This document shows, in pieces, positions 43,540 through 52,650 of a stretch of DNA of 64,000 nucleotides. The DNA is taken from contig NZ_JABWMJ010000001.1 in assembly GCF_013366375.1 (NCBI RefSeq), positions 558,001-622,000 of the forward strand, written 5' to 3'. The notes under the pieces are model-generated. The model saw nothing but the letters and a program-made list of their open reading frames with translations. It was not told where the DNA came from and did no database searches. The DNA is from Rhizobacter koreensis. GTDB taxonomy: Bacteria > Pseudomonadota > Gammaproteobacteria > Burkholderiales > Burkholderiaceae_C. A program made the position numbers and the translations under genes. Position 1 is the stretch's first letter. Every line of letters starts with the position of its first letter.

Positions 43540-45321
43540 ATGGACAACCCTGCCGGCCGGCGCTTTCGCTCGCGCGAATGGTTCGCCGATCCGCAACGCT
43601 CCGACATGACGGCGCTCTATCTCGAGCGTTTCATGAACTACGGACTCACCCCCGAGGAGCTGCGCTCGGGCCGGCCCATCATCGGCATCGCGCAGACGGG
43701 CAGCGACCTGTCGCCCTGCAACCGCATCCACCTCGACCTCGCGCGGCGCGTGCGCGACGGCATTCGTGACGCCGGCGGGATTCCGATGGAGTTCCCGGTC
43801 CACCCCATCTTCGAGAACTGCCGGCGCCCCACCGCGGCGCTGGACCGCAACCTGGCCTACCTGGGCCTCGTCGAGACCCTCTACGGCTATCCCATCGACG
43901 CGGTGGTGCTGACCACCGGCTGCGACAAGACGACGCCGGCCGGCATCATGGCCGCGTCCACCGTCGACATCCCGGCCATCGTGCTGTCGGGCGGCCCGAT
44001 GCTCGACGGCTGGCACGACGGCGAGCTGGTCGGCTCGGGCACCGTGATCTGGCGCAGCCGCCGGCTACTGGCCGCCGGCGAGATCGACGAAGACGAGTTC
44101 CTGCAACGCGCCTGCAACAGCGCACCGTCGGCGGGCCACTGCAACACGATGGGCACCGCGTCGACCATGAACGCCGTGGCCGAGGCGCTCGGGCTGTCGC
44201 TGCCGGGTTGCGCTGCGATCCCGGCGCCGTACCGCGAGCGCGGCCAGATGGCCTACGAGACCGGTCGCCGCATCGTCGCGATGGCATACGACGACCTGCG
44301 GCCGTCCCGCATCCTCTCCCGCGAGAGCTTTCTCAATGCGCTTTCGGTGGTCAGCTGCGCCGGCGGCTCGAGCAACGCGCAGGTGCACATCATGGCGATG
44401 GCGCGCCACGCCGGTGTCGACCTGCGCCCGCAGGATTGGACCGACCATGCCTACGACCTGCCGCTCCTGCTGAACATGCAGCCGGCCGGCAAGTTCCTCG
44501 GCGAACGCTTCTTCCGCGCCGGTGGCGTGCCGGCACTGATGTGGGAGCTGCAGCAGGCCGGTCGCCTGCACGGCGACTGCGCCAGCGTCACCGGTCAGAC
44601 CATTGCGCAGAACATCGAAGGCCGCGAGACCAGCGACCGCGAGGTCATCCGGCCGTTTGCAGCGCCGCTGATGCAGAAGGCGGGCTTCCTGGTGCTCTCG
44701 GGGAACCTGTTCGACTTCGGCATCATGAAGACGTCGGTGATCTCGGAGCGCTTTCGCGAGCGCTACCTCAGCCGACCGTGCCACGAGGGCGTGTTCGAGG
44801 CGCGTGCCGTCGTGTTCGACGGCGCCGACGACTATCACGCCCGCATCAACGACCCGGCGCTCGACATCGACGAGGGCTGCATCCTGGTGATGCGCGGCGC
44901 CGGCCCGATCGGCTGGCCGGGCTCGGCCGAGGTGGTGAACATGCAGCCGCCCGACGCGCTGATCCAGCGCGGCATCCAGGCGCTGCCCACGCTGGGCGAC
45001 GGTCGCCAGTCGGGCACCGCGGACAGCCCCTCCATCCTGAACGTGTCGCCCGAAAGCGCCGTCGGCGGAGGCCTCGCGTGGCTGCAGAACGGCGACGTGA
45101 TCCGCATCGACCTCAACGCGGGACGCTGCGATGCGCTCGTGTCCGCTGACGAGATCGCGCGCCGTCGGCGCGAGCTGCCCGCACCGCCGGTGCCCGAGAG
45201 CCGGTCGCCGTGGGAAGAGCTGTACCGCAGCCATACCGGCCAGCTGGCCGACGGCGCCACGCTCGACATGGCATTGAAGTACCGGCGCATCGCCGAGCAC
45301 ACCCCCCGCCACAACCACTGA
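43540..45321 (+). CDS. xylD: Sugar-acid dehydratase, IlvD/EDD family (pentonate dehydratase, XylD-like)
   Basis: 593 residues. Cluster ligands C60, C128 and C201 and K130 (CDKTTPAG) align with those of L-arabinonate/D-xylonate dehydratases, which hold a [2Fe-2S] cluster; the loop RQSGTA has the likely catalytic Ser491. Matches Caulobacter XylD by memory (GLTPEELRSG, IIGIAQTGSDLSPCNR). It converts a pentonate to 2-keto-3-deoxypentonate, the first dehydration of the Weimberg route. Xylonate and arabinonate cannot be told apart. Confidence 0.85.
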   Translation: MDNPAGRRFRSREWFADPQRSDMTALYLERFMNYGLTPEELRSGRPIIGIAQTGSDLSPCNRIHLDLARRVRDGIRDAGGIPMEFPVHPIFENCRRPTAALDRNLAYLGLVETLYGYPIDAVVLTTGCDKTTPAGIMAASTVDIPAIVLSGGPMLDGWHDGELVGSGTVIWRSRRLLAAGEIDEDEFLQRACNSAPSAGHCNTMGTASTMNAVAEALGLSLPGCAAIPAPYRERGQMAYETGRRIVAMAYDDLRPSRILSRESFLNALSVVSCAGGSSNAQVHIMAMARHAGVDLRPQDWTDHAYDLPLLLNMQPAGKFLGERFFRAGGVPALMWELQQAGRLHGDCASVTGQTIAQNIEGRETSDREVIRPFAAPLMQKAGFLVLSGNLFDFGIMKTSVISERFRERYLSRPCHEGVFEARAVVFDGADDYHARINDPALDIDEGCILVMRGAGPIGWPGSAEVVNMQPPDALIQRGIQALPTLGDGRQSGTADSPSILNVSPESAVGGGLAWLQNGDVIRIDLNAGRCDALVSADEIARRRRELPAPPVPESRSPWEELYRSHTGQLADGATLDMALKYRRIAEHTPRHNH

Positions 45322-45339
45322 CGAGTTCCAGGAAGCCGC

Positions 45340-46548
45340 ATGAATGCAACAACGATGCCGGTCCGCACCGATGGCCTGCACCCGGTGCTGCCGCAGGACG
45401 GCCTGGCGGGCACGCTGGTCGGGCGGGTCTGGCGCGGTGGCGCGCCGGGCGGCCCGGCGGTGGTCGCCTTGCGCTCCGACGGCGTGTTCGACCTGAGCGC
45501 GGACTTCCCGACCATGAGCACGCTGCTCGAGACCGAGCAGCCCGCCGCGGCGGTGCGCTCGCTGAGGGGCGAGCGCCTGTGCAGCGTCGAGGACCTGCTC
45601 GAGAACAGCAAGGCCGAAGGCCGCGACGAGGCGCTGCCCTGGCTGCTTGCCCCGTGCGACCTGCAGGTGGTCAAGGCCGCCGGCGTGACCTTCGCGTCCA
45701 GCATGATCGAGCGCGTGATCGAGGAACAGGCGGGCGGCGACGCCAGCCGTGCGCAGGGGCTGCGCAGCCAGGTCACCGCGCTGATCGGCGACGGCCTGTC
45801 CGACATCCGGCCCGGCTCAGCGAAGGCGATGGCGCTCAAGGAACTGCTGCAGCAGAAGAAGCTGTGGTCGCAGTACCTCGAGGTGGGCATCGGGCCCGAC
45901 GCCGAGGTCTTCACCAAGGCGCCGGTGCTGGCGGCGGTGGGGCATGGCGAGGCCATCGGCATCCGTGCCGATTCGCACTGGAACAACCCCGAGCCCGAGG
46001 TGGTGCTGGCCGTCAACAGCCGTGGCGACATCGTCGGCGCCGCGCTCGGCAACGACGTCAACCTGCGCGACATCGAAGGCCGCAGCGCGCTGCTGCTCGG
46101 CAAGGCCAAGGACAACAACGCGTCGTGCGCGATCGGCCCGTTCATCCGCCTGTTCGACGATGGCTTCGGGCTCGACCAGCTGCGCCAGGAAACCGTGCAC
46201 CTGCAGGTCACCGGCGAGGACGGCTACACGCTGCGCGGCATCAACACCATGGCCAGCATCAGCCGCGACCCGGTCGATCTGGTGGCGCAGACGCTGGCCT
46301 GCCATCAGTACCCCGACGGCTTCATGCTGTTCCTCGGCACGCTGTTCGCGCCGACGGACGATCGCGACCAGCCCGGCGGCGGCTTCACCCACAAGCTCGG
46401 CGACGTGGTCACCATTCAGAGCCAGTGGCTCGGCAGCCTGCAGAACCGGGTGACGCATTGCGAGACCGCGCCGCCGTGGCGCTTCGGCCTGCGTGCCTTC
46501 ATCGGCAACCTCGCCGCGCGCGGCCTGCTGCGGGGCGAACGGCTGTGA
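45340..46548 (+). CDS. xylX: 2-keto-3-deoxypentonate dehydratase, FAH family (XylX-like)
   Basis: 402 residues of the fumarylacetoacetate-hydrolase superfamily. Close to Caulobacter XylX by memory: LQVVKAAGVTFASSMIERVIEE, LWSQYLEVGIGPDAEVFTKAP, DSHWNNPEPEVVL with the metal-binding Glu residues, and AKDNNASCAIGPF. It removes a second water from 2-keto-3-deoxyxylonate/arabinonate to give alpha-ketoglutarate semialdehyde. AGGAAG ribosome site 7 bases upstream; 18 bases after the XylD-like gene. Confidence 0.85.
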   Translation: MNATTMPVRTDGLHPVLPQDGLAGTLVGRVWRGGAPGGPAVVALRSDGVFDLSADFPTMSTLLETEQPAAAVRSLRGERLCSVEDLLENSKAEGRDEALPWLLAPCDLQVVKAAGVTFASSMIERVIEEQAGGDASRAQGLRSQVTALIGDGLSDIRPGSAKAMALKELLQQKKLWSQYLEVGIGPDAEVFTKAPVLAAVGHGEAIGIRADSHWNNPEPEVVLAVNSRGDIVGAALGNDVNLRDIEGRSALLLGKAKDNNASCAIGPFIRLFDDGFGLDQLRQETVHLQVTGEDGYTLRGINTMASISRDPVDLVAQTLACHQYPDGFMLFLGTLFAPTDDRDQPGGGFTHKLGDVVTIQSQWLGSLQNRVTHCETAPPWRFGLRAFIGNLAARGLLRGERL

Positions 46549-46576
46549 TGCGCCGGCCTGCTTGCGAGGCAACGCG

Positions 46577-47191
46577 ATGATCAACGCGGCCATCGACCGG
46601 CTCTGCCGACTCATCGACATCCTGATTGGCCTCGCGCTCGCCGTGATGGTGGTGCTGGTGTTCGGCAACGTCCTGCTGCGGTACGTCTTCAACTCCGGGA
46701 TCGCGGTCAGCGAGGAAGTCTCGCGCTGGCTGTTCGTCTGGCTGTGCTTCATGGGCGCGGTGGTCGCGCTCAAGGAAGGCGCGCACTTGGGCACCGACAT
46801 GCTGGTGTCGCGCCTGCCGGTGGCCGGCAAGAAGGTGTGCCTGGTGCTCGGTCACCTGCTGATGCTCTACATCACCTGGCTGTTCCTCGCCGGCAGCTGG
46901 CAGCAGGCCCGCATCAACATGGACATGGAAGCGCCCGTGACCGGCGCACCGATGGGCATCTTCTACGCGTCGGGCGTGGTCTTCTCGGTTCTGGCCGGGA
47001 TCCTGCTGCTGTTCCAGCTGGTGCGCGTGCTGATGGGCCAGGTCAGCGACAGCGAACTCGTGATGATCAAGGAGTCCGAAGAGCAGGCCGAGCTCGAGGC
47101 CCTGCAGGCCGAACTCGCACACGGCCACGCACAGGGTGACGGCGCCGGCGCCAACCCGTCCGGCGGCACAGCCAAGGGCCCACGCTCATGA
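46577..47191 (+). CDS. dctQ: TRAP transporter small membrane protein (DctQ)
   Basis: 204 residues with four membrane helices. DctQ features: LIDILIGLALAVMVVLVFGNVLLRYVFN, then VSEEVSRWLFVWLCFMGAVVALKEGAHLG. The last ~45 residues form a charged, Glu/Ala- and Gly-rich cytoplasmic tail longer than usual. It bridges the receptor-loaded DctP and the DctM channel. Overlaps dctM by 4 bases (ATGA). Confidence 0.92.
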   Translation: MINAAIDRLCRLIDILIGLALAVMVVLVFGNVLLRYVFNSGIAVSEEVSRWLFVWLCFMGAVVALKEGAHLGTDMLVSRLPVAGKKVCLVLGHLLMLYITWLFLAGSWQQARINMDMEAPVTGAPMGIFYASGVVFSVLAGILLLFQLVRVLMGQVSDSELVMIKESEEQAELEALQAELAHGHAQGDGAGANPSGGTAKGPRS

Positions 47192-48465
47192 CCGTCTTCA
47201 TCTTCCTCGCCAGCCTGCTCGGCGCGATGGCGCTGGGCATTCCCATCGCCTACGCACTGCTGGCCAGCGGCGTGGCCCTGATGTGGCACCTGAACCTGTT
47301 CGACGCGCAGATCCTGGCGCAGAACTTCATCAACGGCGCCGACAGCTTCCCGCTGCTTGCCGTGCCGTTCTTCATGCTGGCCGGCGAGATCATGAACGTG
47401 GGCGGGCTGTCGCAGCGCATCGTCAACTTCGCGATGGCGCTGGTGGGCCACGTCAAGGGCGGGCTGGGCTACGTCGTGATCCTTGCCGGATGCCTGCTTG
47501 CCGCGCTATCGGGATCGGCCGTGGCCGACGCGGCTGCGCTGACGGCGCTGCTGCTGCCGATGATGGTCAAGGCCGGGCACAAGAAGGAGGTGTCGGGCGG
47601 CCTGATCGCGGCGTCGGGTGTCATCGGTCCGATCATCCCGCCGAGCATCGGCTTCATCATCTTCGGCGTCAGCGCGAACGTCTCGATCACGAAGCTCTTC
47701 ATCGCGGGCATCGTTCCCGGCATCATGATCGGCCTGTCTCTCGCGCTGACCTGGTGGTGGGTGGGTCGCAGGGAGGTGCTGGTGCTGCCTGCCCGCAAGA
47801 CGCGCGCCGAGATCTGGACCGCCGCACGCGAGGCGCTCTGGGCGCTGATGCTGCCGGTGTTCATCCTGGCGGGCCTGCGGACCGGCGTGTTCACGCCGAC
47901 CGAGGCGGCAGTCGTGGCCGCCGTCTACGCCCTGTTCGTCGCCGCCGTCGTGTACCGGGAACTGCCGATGAAGGCGCTTTCCGGTGTCTTCATCGCGGCC
48001 GCCCGGACCACGGCGGTGGTGATGTTCCTGGTCGCCGCAGCGATGGTGTCGGCCTGGCTGATCACGGTGGCGAACCTGCCGACCCAGGTGGTGGAGATGC
48101 TCCGTCCGTTGCTGGACAACCAGACGCTGCTGCTGGTCGCGATCATGGTGCTGGTGATGCTCGTCGGCACGGCCATGGACATGACGCCGACCATCCTGAT
48201 CATGACGCCGGTGCTGATGCCCTTGGTCAAGGCGGCCGGCATCGACCCGGTCTACTTCGGCGTGCTGTTCATCATCAACAACGCCATCGGCCTGGTCACC
48301 CCGCCGGTCGGCACCGTGCTCAGCGTGGTCGCGGGCGTCGGCCGCATGAAGATGGACGAGGTCACGCGCGGCGTGTGGCCGTTCATGGTCGCCCAGTTCG
48401 GGATCATGTTCGTGATGATCTTCTTCCCGCAGACGGTGCTGGCGCCGTTGCGCTGGTTCTATTGA
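47188..48465 (+). CDS. dctM: TRAP transporter large membrane protein (DctM)
   Basis: 425 residues with about 12-13 membrane segments; the Na+-coupled translocation subunit. Family features: SFPLLAVPFFMLAGEIMN, LSGSAVADAAALTALLLPMM, GVIGPIIPPSIGFIIFGVSAN, and TPPVGTVLSVVAGVGRMKM. Last gene of the pentonate operon. Confidence 0.93.
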   Translation: MTVFIFLASLLGAMALGIPIAYALLASGVALMWHLNLFDAQILAQNFINGADSFPLLAVPFFMLAGEIMNVGGLSQRIVNFAMALVGHVKGGLGYVVILAGCLLAALSGSAVADAAALTALLLPMMVKAGHKKEVSGGLIAASGVIGPIIPPSIGFIIFGVSANVSITKLFIAGIVPGIMIGLSLALTWWWVGRREVLVLPARKTRAEIWTAAREALWALMLPVFILAGLRTGVFTPTEAAVVAAVYALFVAAVVYRELPMKALSGVFIAAARTTAVVMFLVAAAMVSAWLITVANLPTQVVEMLRPLLDNQTLLLVAIMVLVMLVGTAMDMTPTILIMTPVLMPLVKAAGIDPVYFGVLFIINNAIGLVTPPVGTVLSVVAGVGRMKMDEVTRGVWPFMVAQFGIMFVMIFFPQTVLAPLRWFY

Positions 48466-48789
48466 AGGCGAGTCCGACTTAGAGATTCGTTGCGGCAAGG
48501 ATCGTGTCCGGGTCGCACCGAGTCGTTCCGGCGCGGCGCTCCGATCGGGTGTCGTGGCCGGAATTCAAAGCCTGCGAGCTGAATTGGTCTGTCCATTTGC
48601 GTGAGGGCGACAAGCATGCGGTCAGCGATCGACCGTCTATCCGGAAAACAGCGATCGGCGGCGTGCGGTCGGGGGTTTCCGCGACGCGCTGCGAGGCGCG
48701 TCCCGATACGCTTCTGCTGATCGACTTGCGGCGCCCTGACCTGCACAAGCGTCAGTGGCGATTCCCGCGTCGAGCGTCGTGACCCGCGT

Positions 48790-48815
48790 GCCGTCACGGC
48801 AGCGTCGGTGACGGC
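48790..48815. promoter_or_regulatory. Inverted repeat 1 upstream of the cohesin gene
   Basis: GCCGTCAC (48790-48797) pairs with GTGACGGC (48808-48815), 10 bases apart. No T-tract follows, so it is more likely an operator or leader structure than a terminator. Confidence 0.4.
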
Positions 48816-48829
48816 ATCGTCCGACGCGA

Positions 48830-48865
48830 GATGTCGCGAGAGCCGGCATCGACCTTCGCGACATC
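48830..48865. promoter_or_regulatory. Inverted repeat 2 upstream of the cohesin gene
   Basis: GATGTCGCGA (48830-48839) pairs exactly with TCGCGACATC (48856-48865) across a 16-base spacer, 70 bases before the start codon. Could be an operator or mRNA leader stem. Confidence 0.45.
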
Positions 48866-48935
48866 GCCAATCCGGCGCGCGTCATGCGGCCGTCATCAGG
48901 TTCACGTCAGTCAACCATCGAAGGAGGAAATAGCC

Positions 48936-49499
48936 ATGCTGAATTCATTGCGTATCGCCACTCGTGCCGCGGGTGCGTGCGCACTCGCGCTCGCGCTCTG
49001 GTCGCCCGCGCAAGCCGCGCCCGTCGTCGAGATGTCGACCGTCAACTCGACGGGTCGTGTCGACCTCACGGTCCGGGCGCGCGACCTCGTCGACCTCTAC
49101 GCCTACCAGTTCACGTTGAACTTCGATCCGACGTTGGTGAACGCGCAGTCGGGCAGCGAAGGCTCGTTCCTCCCGAGCGGCGGCACGACCTTCTTCAACC
49201 CGGGCGACATCGACAACGCCGCCGGCTCGATCTCGTTCGTGTTCGGCTCGCTGCTCGGACTCATCGACGGCGTGAACGGGTCGGGCGACCTGGCCACGTT
49301 CTCGTTCAACGTGGCGCGCAGCGGCCGTGCGAGTTTCAGCCTCTCGGACGTGCTGCTGCTCGATTCCACGGGCGGGATCATTTCCGCCGATGTGCGGGAT
49401 CTGGTCGCGGCCGTGCCGGAACCCGCAAGCCTCGGGCTGGTCGCGCTCGGACTCTTCGCCGCGTTCGGCCGGCGGTCGATGAAGTCCAGGGCCGCCTGA
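48936..49499 (+). CDS. Cohesin-domain protein with PEP-CTERM surface-sorting signal
   Basis: 187 residues, strong AAGGAGG ribosome site. Signal peptide (to about A27, AQAAP), then a beta-sandwich reading like a cohesin (PF00963): VVEMSTVNSTGRVDLTVRA, YAYQFTLNFDPTLVNAQSG, GDLATFSFNVARSG. The C-terminus is a PEP-CTERM tag: P161-E162-P163, one hydrophobic helix, then RRSMKSR, which exosortase cuts on the surface/EPS route. It sits 65 bases before a dockerin-bearing xylanase, so it could be that enzyme's anchor. The exosortase gene itself is not in the window. Confidence 0.85.
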   Translation: MLNSLRIATRAAGACALALALWSPAQAAPVVEMSTVNSTGRVDLTVRARDLVDLYAYQFTLNFDPTLVNAQSGSEGSFLPSGGTTFFNPGDIDNAAGSISFVFGSLLGLIDGVNGSGDLATFSFNVARSGRASFSLSDVLLLDSTGGIISADVRDLVAAVPEPASLGLVALGLFAAFGRRSMKSRAA

Positions 49500-49564
49500 G
49501 TCGTCGACCCTGGCACGCGGTCGAGTGGGGCACCGGGGCCCCGTATCGGCCGATTCACAAAAGG

Positions 49565-52366
49565 ATGAGACAAGTGTTCAAGAACTATCGATTCAAACCT
49601 CTCTTCGTCGCGTTGCCGACCGCATTGGCGGCGGCGAGCTTCGCGCTGGCGGCCGAGCGGCCGACCAATCCCGCCGAATGGCCGGGTATGAAAGATGTCT
49701 ACAAAGACTTTTCCATGATCGGCGCCACCAATCTCAACGCGAACAACTTCGCTGCCAATGTCGTGCCGGGCGAGAATTCGGTCGCGGCGATGACGCTGAA
49801 GCATTTCAACAATGTGACGCCCGACAACGCGATGAAGCCCGACTCCCTCTGGAGCGGCGGCATCGGCAATACGGCCCCCTCGTTCCTGACCAACCTCACC
49901 ACGGGCATCAACAACGATATACGCGCGGCCAACGCCCGCGGATTCAGGGTCACGGGACATACGCTGGTCTGGCACAACCAGTCCAGTGGGTGGCCGCAGG
50001 CCAATGTCCTGACGCCCAACGGCGGATGGGAAACGCCGTGGGACTTCGCGACGGCTCGGGCGAATCTCGAGTACTACATCCGGACGGTTGCCGGTCACTT
50101 CGACAAGGAGCCGCAAAAGGTCTACGCCTGGGACGTCGTCAACGAGGCGTTCAAGGACAACTTCGAGAACCCCGCGGACTGGCGCAATGCCCTGCGCACC
50201 GGCTACAGCCCGGAAGAGCGGCCCTCGCGCTGGGCGCAGGCCTACTCGAAGGGCGGCAAGAGCTGGGACTACATGTATGACGCGTTCTTCAACGCGCGTC
50301 AGAACACCACCGCGATCCTGAACTACAACGACTTCAACGACAACGAGCGCGACGCCAAGGCCGGCGCCGTCGCCGCGATGGTCAAGGAGTTCAACGAGCG
50401 CTACGCGGCCGAGTCGGCGGCGGGCCGTGGCCGCGTCCTGCTGGATGCCAAGGGCAATCCGCGGCCGCTGGTCGACGTGATCGGCACCCAGGGCCACTGG
50501 GACATGCGGCTCAACCTCGACGCCTTCGAGCGCGTGATCAGGACCTACCTCGCCACCGGCGTGAATGTCGACCTGACCGAACTGGATCTGGCCCCCGTCC
50601 TCGGTCTCGACAAGGGCCAGCGGATCCAGAACGGCCCCGAGATGAACGAGCTCTTCCTCGTGCAGGGGGTCCAGTACGCCAAGCTGTTCAACCTGATGCG
50701 CGAGTACGCCATGGGTCCTGGCGGCCGTCACCCCGAGTTCAAGGGTGGGGTTCACCGCGTCACGTGGTGGGGCATGACCGACCCCGGCTATCACACCAAC
50801 GGCTACCCGTGGTCGGCGGTCGGCCAGCCCAAGGAGGCCTACTGGGCGGCGGTCAACCCGGGCCAGTACCTCATCGACGCCGGTCTGCCGCCCGAAGGCG
50901 TGACCGCGACGTTCCGCTACAACGGCGAGACGTTCACCGCCCGCACCTGGGGTGGCAAGAACGCGGCGGCGTCGTTCGACATCAACGTGCCGGCCACGAC
51001 GAAGAACGTCAGCTTCAGCGCCGCGAACGTCAGCCTGCCGGCCGGCTTCGCGGTCGAGAGCATGAAGTTCAACCCGCCCGATTGCGCGGTGATCCCGGGC
51101 AAGCCGTGCCATGTGACGGTCACCGCGCGCGGTCCGGATCCGGCGCCTGCGTACAAGGCCGTCGGCGTGGAGAACACCGCCACCTACGTGCTGTCGTTCG
51201 GGCAGATGTCGGTGTCGTGGTTCGACGCGAGCAACTCGCTGGAAGCGCCGCTCTCGTATGCCGAGGTTCGTTTCAGCGACGGCGTGACCAACCTCAAGCA
51301 GTACAAGACGTACTACGCCGCCGATGGCCTGGCCCGTGCGACCGGTGCGAGCGAAACCAGGCCGGTGCCCAAGCATGGCCGCAGCACGCTCGTCCTCAAG
51401 CCAACCGACCTGATCGTCAACCCCCTCGGCCTGCGTCTCAACAAGGACGCGAGCACGGAGAAGGCCTGGCGCCTGACCAAGCGGATCGAGCCGAACCGCA
51501 CCTACATGGTCGTGTCGGCGGATTCGGTGACCCAGCAGAACGGCGAGACCGTGGGCTACGCCCTGACCAACCGGAGCAAGCCGGCGACGAGTGCCTCGCC
51601 CGAGTCGCTGTCGCGTACGCCGGTGGTGCTGCGTGGCGACACGCTGCTGCCGCTGCGCAACTCGAACGCTCCCGCGAGCGAGCCGGCCTTCGGACAGGAC
51701 AACCACAAGTTCGTCTTCGACGAGCAACGCAGCCCGGCCGCAGGTCCTTACGCCGCCCAGGAAGGCCACACGATGATCAGCTTCATCCACGGCACCAACG
51801 TGTACCCGCACACGCTGTTCCGCGGCAACGGAGCCACCGGCACGATCGTGAACGGCCAAAACTCGCTGATCACGCGGCAGACCAACGGCCAGGAGGGTAC
51901 GCAGATCGCCGACCGTGCGCTGGATCAGGCGGTGTGGTTCAACACGCCGATCGACCAGAACACCGGCGCGCTGAAGATGTTCCTGTACACCGGCCGCGGC
52001 GCCACCAACCAGCATTACGTGCTGAAGGAAGTGACCGACGGCAACACGCCGAACCGTGACACGGGCAACGCGATCAGCCAGCGTCAGGCAGCCACCGGCG
52101 GGTTCGTGGCGGCGCAGGCTGCAGGCCCGCAGGAAGGCACCAACGTGAAGCTGTATGCGTACGACGCCGCGGCCTACGTGCCCGGTGACGCCAACGGTGA
52201 CGCCGCGCTGTCGTGCGCCGACCTGTCGGCCGCGACCGCTTCGATGGGCCGCCGTGCGGGTCAGCCCGGCTTCCTGCCCGGCGCCGACCTCGACCAGAAC
52301 GGCGTGGTCGACGTGCGCGACATCTCGGTCATCTCGCGTCTGCTTCCGGCAGGCACGCGCTGCTGA
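49565..52366 (+). CDS. Secreted GH10 endo-1,4-beta-xylanase with C-terminal dockerin
   Basis: 933 residues. Signal peptide to about residue 30, GH10 catalytic domain ~31-435 with VWHNQ (136-140), acid/base E194 in WDVVNE and nucleophile E339 in TELD. Residues ~440-870 are beta-rich modules of unknown family. A dockerin type I-like end spans ~871-933: first calcium loop D875/N877/D879/D886, second loop D908/D910/N912/D916/D919. GH10 cuts the xylan backbone. The ATG at 49565 has AAAGG right before it; GTG 49574, three codons on, has better spacing from AAGGA and is an alternative start. Confidence 0.9.
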   Translation: MRQVFKNYRFKPLFVALPTALAAASFALAAERPTNPAEWPGMKDVYKDFSMIGATNLNANNFAANVVPGENSVAAMTLKHFNNVTPDNAMKPDSLWSGGIGNTAPSFLTNLTTGINNDIRAANARGFRVTGHTLVWHNQSSGWPQANVLTPNGGWETPWDFATARANLEYYIRTVAGHFDKEPQKVYAWDVVNEAFKDNFENPADWRNALRTGYSPEERPSRWAQAYSKGGKSWDYMYDAFFNARQNTTAILNYNDFNDNERDAKAGAVAAMVKEFNERYAAESAAGRGRVLLDAKGNPRPLVDVIGTQGHWDMRLNLDAFERVIRTYLATGVNVDLTELDLAPVLGLDKGQRIQNGPEMNELFLVQGVQYAKLFNLMREYAMGPGGRHPEFKGGVHRVTWWGMTDPGYHTNGYPWSAVGQPKEAYWAAVNPGQYLIDAGLPPEGVTATFRYNGETFTARTWGGKNAAASFDINVPATTKNVSFSAANVSLPAGFAVESMKFNPPDCAVIPGKPCHVTVTARGPDPAPAYKAVGVENTATYVLSFGQMSVSWFDASNSLEAPLSYAEVRFSDGVTNLKQYKTYYAADGLARATGASETRPVPKHGRSTLVLKPTDLIVNPLGLRLNKDASTEKAWRLTKRIEPNRTYMVVSADSVTQQNGETVGYALTNRSKPATSASPESLSRTPVVLRGDTLLPLRNSNAPASEPAFGQDNHKFVFDEQRSPAAGPYAAQEGHTMISFIHGTNVYPHTLFRGNGATGTIVNGQNSLITRQTNGQEGTQIADRALDQAVWFNTPIDQNTGALKMFLYTGRGATNQHYVLKEVTDGNTPNRDTGNAISQRQAATGGFVAAQAAGPQEGTNVKLYAYDAAAYVPGDANGDAALSCADLSAATASMGRRAGQPGFLPGADLDQNGVVDVRDISVISRLLPAGTRC

Positions 52367-52439
52367 TCGCGCTTTCATCCGTCCTGAGCCGCGCGAGCGC
52401 TCGGGACGGCTGAGACCGGCCGGGGTCGACCGGTCTTGA

Positions 52440-52473
52440 ACGCCCGATGCTGTGCATCGGGCGTTTTTCGTTT
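52440..52473 (+). terminator. Rho-independent terminator after the xylanase
   Basis: ACGCCCGATGC and GCATCGGGCGT form an 11-bp stem with a TGT loop (52440-52464), followed by TTTTTCGTTT. It lies 74 bases past the stop and ends the cohesin/xylanase transcript. The clearest terminator of the window. Confidence 0.92.
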
Positions 52474-52650
52474 GTGGCGCCGGGAATGGGCGGGGTCGAT
52501 CGGGTGCGGCGCCGCGTCATCGATCGCGTGCGACACGCCGGCAGCACAAGGTGTATGGTCGCGCTGACCGGCAATGCATACACAGGCGCCACTCAGAGCG
52601 GTCGATGCTGTGCCGGTGCATTCACGGACGCCCTTAACCGAGGAGACAAC

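Larger units (their letters stand above)
48466..48935. other. Intergenic region with two inverted repeats before the cohesin gene
   Basis: No gene is seen in this 470-base gap, which probably holds the promoter and 5' leader of the cohesin/xylanase pair. It contains two tandem perfect dyads in its last third (listed separately). I looked for the sigma-54 signature often found before PEP-CTERM genes (TGGCAC ... TTGC) and did not find one. Confidence 0.5.

Noticed and set aside
49103..52378. Long minus-strand open frame opposite the xylanase
   Set aside because: The plus strand encodes a catalytic GH10 domain with both Glu motifs; the other strand has no recognisable protein.
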